Origin: an uncultured Collinsella sp.
Lineage (GTDB): Bacteria > Actinomycetota > Coriobacteriia > Coriobacteriales > Coriobacteriaceae
DNA: 6,470 nt
Direction: 5' to 3'
NCBI GenBank assembly: GCA_900553165.1
Contig: USCN01000077.1
Location: forward strand, 1-6,470
Shown here: one piece after another, positions 5,112 to 6,470 of the stretch
Numbering within the stretch: position 1 is the first letter of the stretch
How the letters are laid out: each line of letters starts with the position of its first letter
Made by a program: the position numbers and the translations under genes
Notes under the pieces: model-generated
Database searches by the model: none
Told to the model about the DNA's origin: nothing
The model's input: only the letters and a program-made list of their open reading frames with translations

Positions 5112-6470
5112 ATGGCAGACGCTAAGGATTTCCTGTTTGAGATCGGTACGGAGGAAATGCCCTCCGCACCGCTGAACAATGCCGTCAAGCAGCTTGGCAC
5201 CATGATCGCCAAGGGTCTCGACGAGGCCGGTCTGGCCCACGGCGAGGTCCGCGTGATCTCGAGTCCGCGTCGTTTGGCTGCACTCGTGGCCGACGTCGCC
5301 ACCGCGACCGATGAGGTTCACGAGGTCAAGCGTGGCCCCGCGGCCAACATTGCCTTCGACGCGGACGGTAACACCACCAAGGCCGCCCAGGGCTTCGCCC
5401 GTAAGTTCGGTGTGGCTGCCGAGGATCTGGTCCGTCGCGAGGACACCGACGGTCGTGAGTACGTCTTTGCCGAGAAGAACATTCCTTCCGCTCCGGCTAC
5501 TCCGATCCTGACGGCCCTGTGCGAGAAGACCATCGCCGGCCTGCAGTGGCCCAACTACCGCTCCCAGCGCTGGGGCCACGAGCACGCGACGTTCGTGCGT
5601 CCGGTCCGCTGGATCTGCTGCCTTTTGGGCGAGGACGTCGTGCCCGTCACCTTTGCTGACGTGACGAGCGGCAACACCACGCGCGGTCATCGCGTCTTGG
5701 GCGCCGGCGACCATGTTGTCGCCAGCCCCGCCGTCTACGAGCAGGTGCTCGAGGACGCCGGCGTGCTTTCTGCCGAGCGTCGTCGTGAGGCCATCCTTGC
5801 CGGCATCGCCGAGGTCGAGGCTGTTCGCCCCGGCTGCCATGTTGATACGCCCAAGAAGGTCTTTGAGGAGGTCATCAACCTCTGCGAGTGGCCGACGGTG
5901 CTCGTCGGTACCTTCGACGAGGAGTTCCTCAAGGTCCCGCACGAGATTATCTGCGAGTCCATGCTCACCAACCAGCGCTACTTCCCGATCTATGACGGCG
6001 AGGGCAAGCTCACGCGTGAGTTCGTGGTCGTTTCCAACAGCAAGCCCGAGAACGCCGAGCGTGTGATCGACGGCAACGAGCGCGTCGTGCGCGCCCGCCT
6101 GGACGACGCCAAGTTCTTCTACGAGGAGGACCTGAAGATCTCCCTCGACGAGTTCCGCGAGCGTCTGGCCAAGGTCGCCTTCCAGGAGAAGCTCGGCAGC
6201 GTGCTCGCCAAGTCCGAGCGTGTTGAGCAGCTCGCGCTCGCCATCGCCCGCGAAGCCCATCTGGGCGCCCACCTGGCCGCCGACGCCGCTCGCGCCGCTC
6301 ACCTGTGCAAGGCCGACCTGGTGTCCAACGCCGTCGTCGAGTTCACGAGCCAACAGGGCGTGATGGGTGGTTACTACGCGACCGCGATGGGGGAGAACGA
6401 CGAAGTCGCCCACGCCATTCGCGACCACTATCGTCCCCGCTTTGCCGGCGACGAGCTGCCCGAGGGTACC
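5112..6470 (+). CDS. glyS: Glycyl-tRNA synthetase beta subunit (partial, 3' end beyond window)
   Basis: GlyS is the tRNA-recognising beta subunit that partners with GlyQ. The frame is open from the ATG at 5112 to the right edge, giving 453 codons of a protein that has 689 residues in E. coli. Family marks are F-E-I-G-T-E-E-M-P (9-17), SSPRRLA (50-56), F-V-R-P-V-R-W (161-167), [16 protein letters not shown] (277-292) and [11 protein letters not shown] (327-337). The HD-like region has K-A-D-L-V (400-404), Q-G-V-M-G and [13 protein letters not shown] just before the edge. The missing part would hold the rest of the HD-like region and the anticodon-binding end. GAGG at 5097-5100, inside the end of glyQ, is the likely ribosome binding site, although 11 bases is long spacing; coupling to glyQ is likely. 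No frame disruption is seen. Confidence 0.97.
   Translation, partial: MADAKDFLFEIGTEEMPSAPLNNAVKQLGTMIAKGLDEAGLAHGEVRVISSPRRLAALVADVATATDEVHEVKRGPAANIAFDADGNTTKAAQGFARKFGVAAEDLVRREDTDGREYVFAEKNIPSAPATPILTALCEKTIAGLQWPNYRSQRWGHEHATFVRPVRWICCLLGEDVVPVTFADVTSGNTTRGHRVLGAGDHVVASPAVYEQVLEDAGVLSAERRREAILAGIAEVEAVRPGCHVDTPKKVFEEVINLCEWPTVLVGTFDEEFLKVPHEIICESMLTNQRYFPIYDGEGKLTREFVVVSNSKPENAERVIDGNERVVRARLDDAKFFYEEDLKISLDEFRERLAKVAFQEKLGSVLAKSERVEQLALAIAREAHLGAHLAADAARAAHLCKADLVSNAVVEFTSQQGVMGGYYATAMGENDEVAHAIRDHYRPRFAGDELPEGT

Noticed and set aside
4206..6428. A 740-codon open frame on the minus strand opposite glyQ and glyS
   Set aside because: It is in exact codon register with both genes and only reflects their lack of TTA, CTA and TCA codons. 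Its product is a low-complexity Leu/Gly/Val/Asp-rich sequence with no recognisable family.
1..6470. Mobile elements, CRISPR arrays, tRNA genes or a novel accessory system
   Set aside because: All coding space is taken by conserved housekeeping genes; no terminal inverted repeats, integrase or transposase genes, spaced direct repeats or tRNA-like folds were seen.

Overview
The window is GC-rich bacterial chromosome with ordinary housekeeping content. The gene order rpsP-khpA-rimM-trmD-lepB, the two-subunit glycyl-tRNA synthetase and the protein sequences suggest a coriobacterium close to Collinsella (phylum Actinomycetota). That assignment comes from recognising the proteins by eye, not from a database search. 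I found no mobile element, CRISPR array, tRNA, rRNA or unknown gene system.

Layout. Bases 1-116 are the last codons of rsfS (ribosome silencing factor), followed by a clear rho-independent terminator at 161-203. On the opposite strand, 216-1415 (possibly to 1454) is an intact dinB gene for DNA polymerase IV, converging on rsfS. The gap between dinB and rpsP carries divergent promoters. For dinB there is a -10 box, a LexA-box-like inverted repeat and a Shine-Dalgarno sequence. For rpsP there is a -35/-10 pair, a small leader hairpin and a strong Shine-Dalgarno sequence in front of a TTG start.

From 1656 to 4137 five genes run rightward almost without gaps: rpsP (ribosomal protein bS16), khpA (KH-domain RNA-binding protein), rimM (16S rRNA processing factor), trmD (tRNA m1G37 methyltransferase) and lepB (signal peptidase I). 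They look like one operon for ribosome and tRNA maturation with the secretion peptidase at its end. The usual rplS gene is not between trmD and lepB. After a 59-base gap come glyQ and glyS, the alpha and beta subunits of glycyl-tRNA synthetase; glyS runs off the right edge after 453 codons.

The points most worth a second look are the possible SOS control of dinB, the missing rplS, the run of non-ATG starts in the first three operon genes, and a small insertion plus a Pro-to-Ala change in TrmD. No previously undescribed system is visible.
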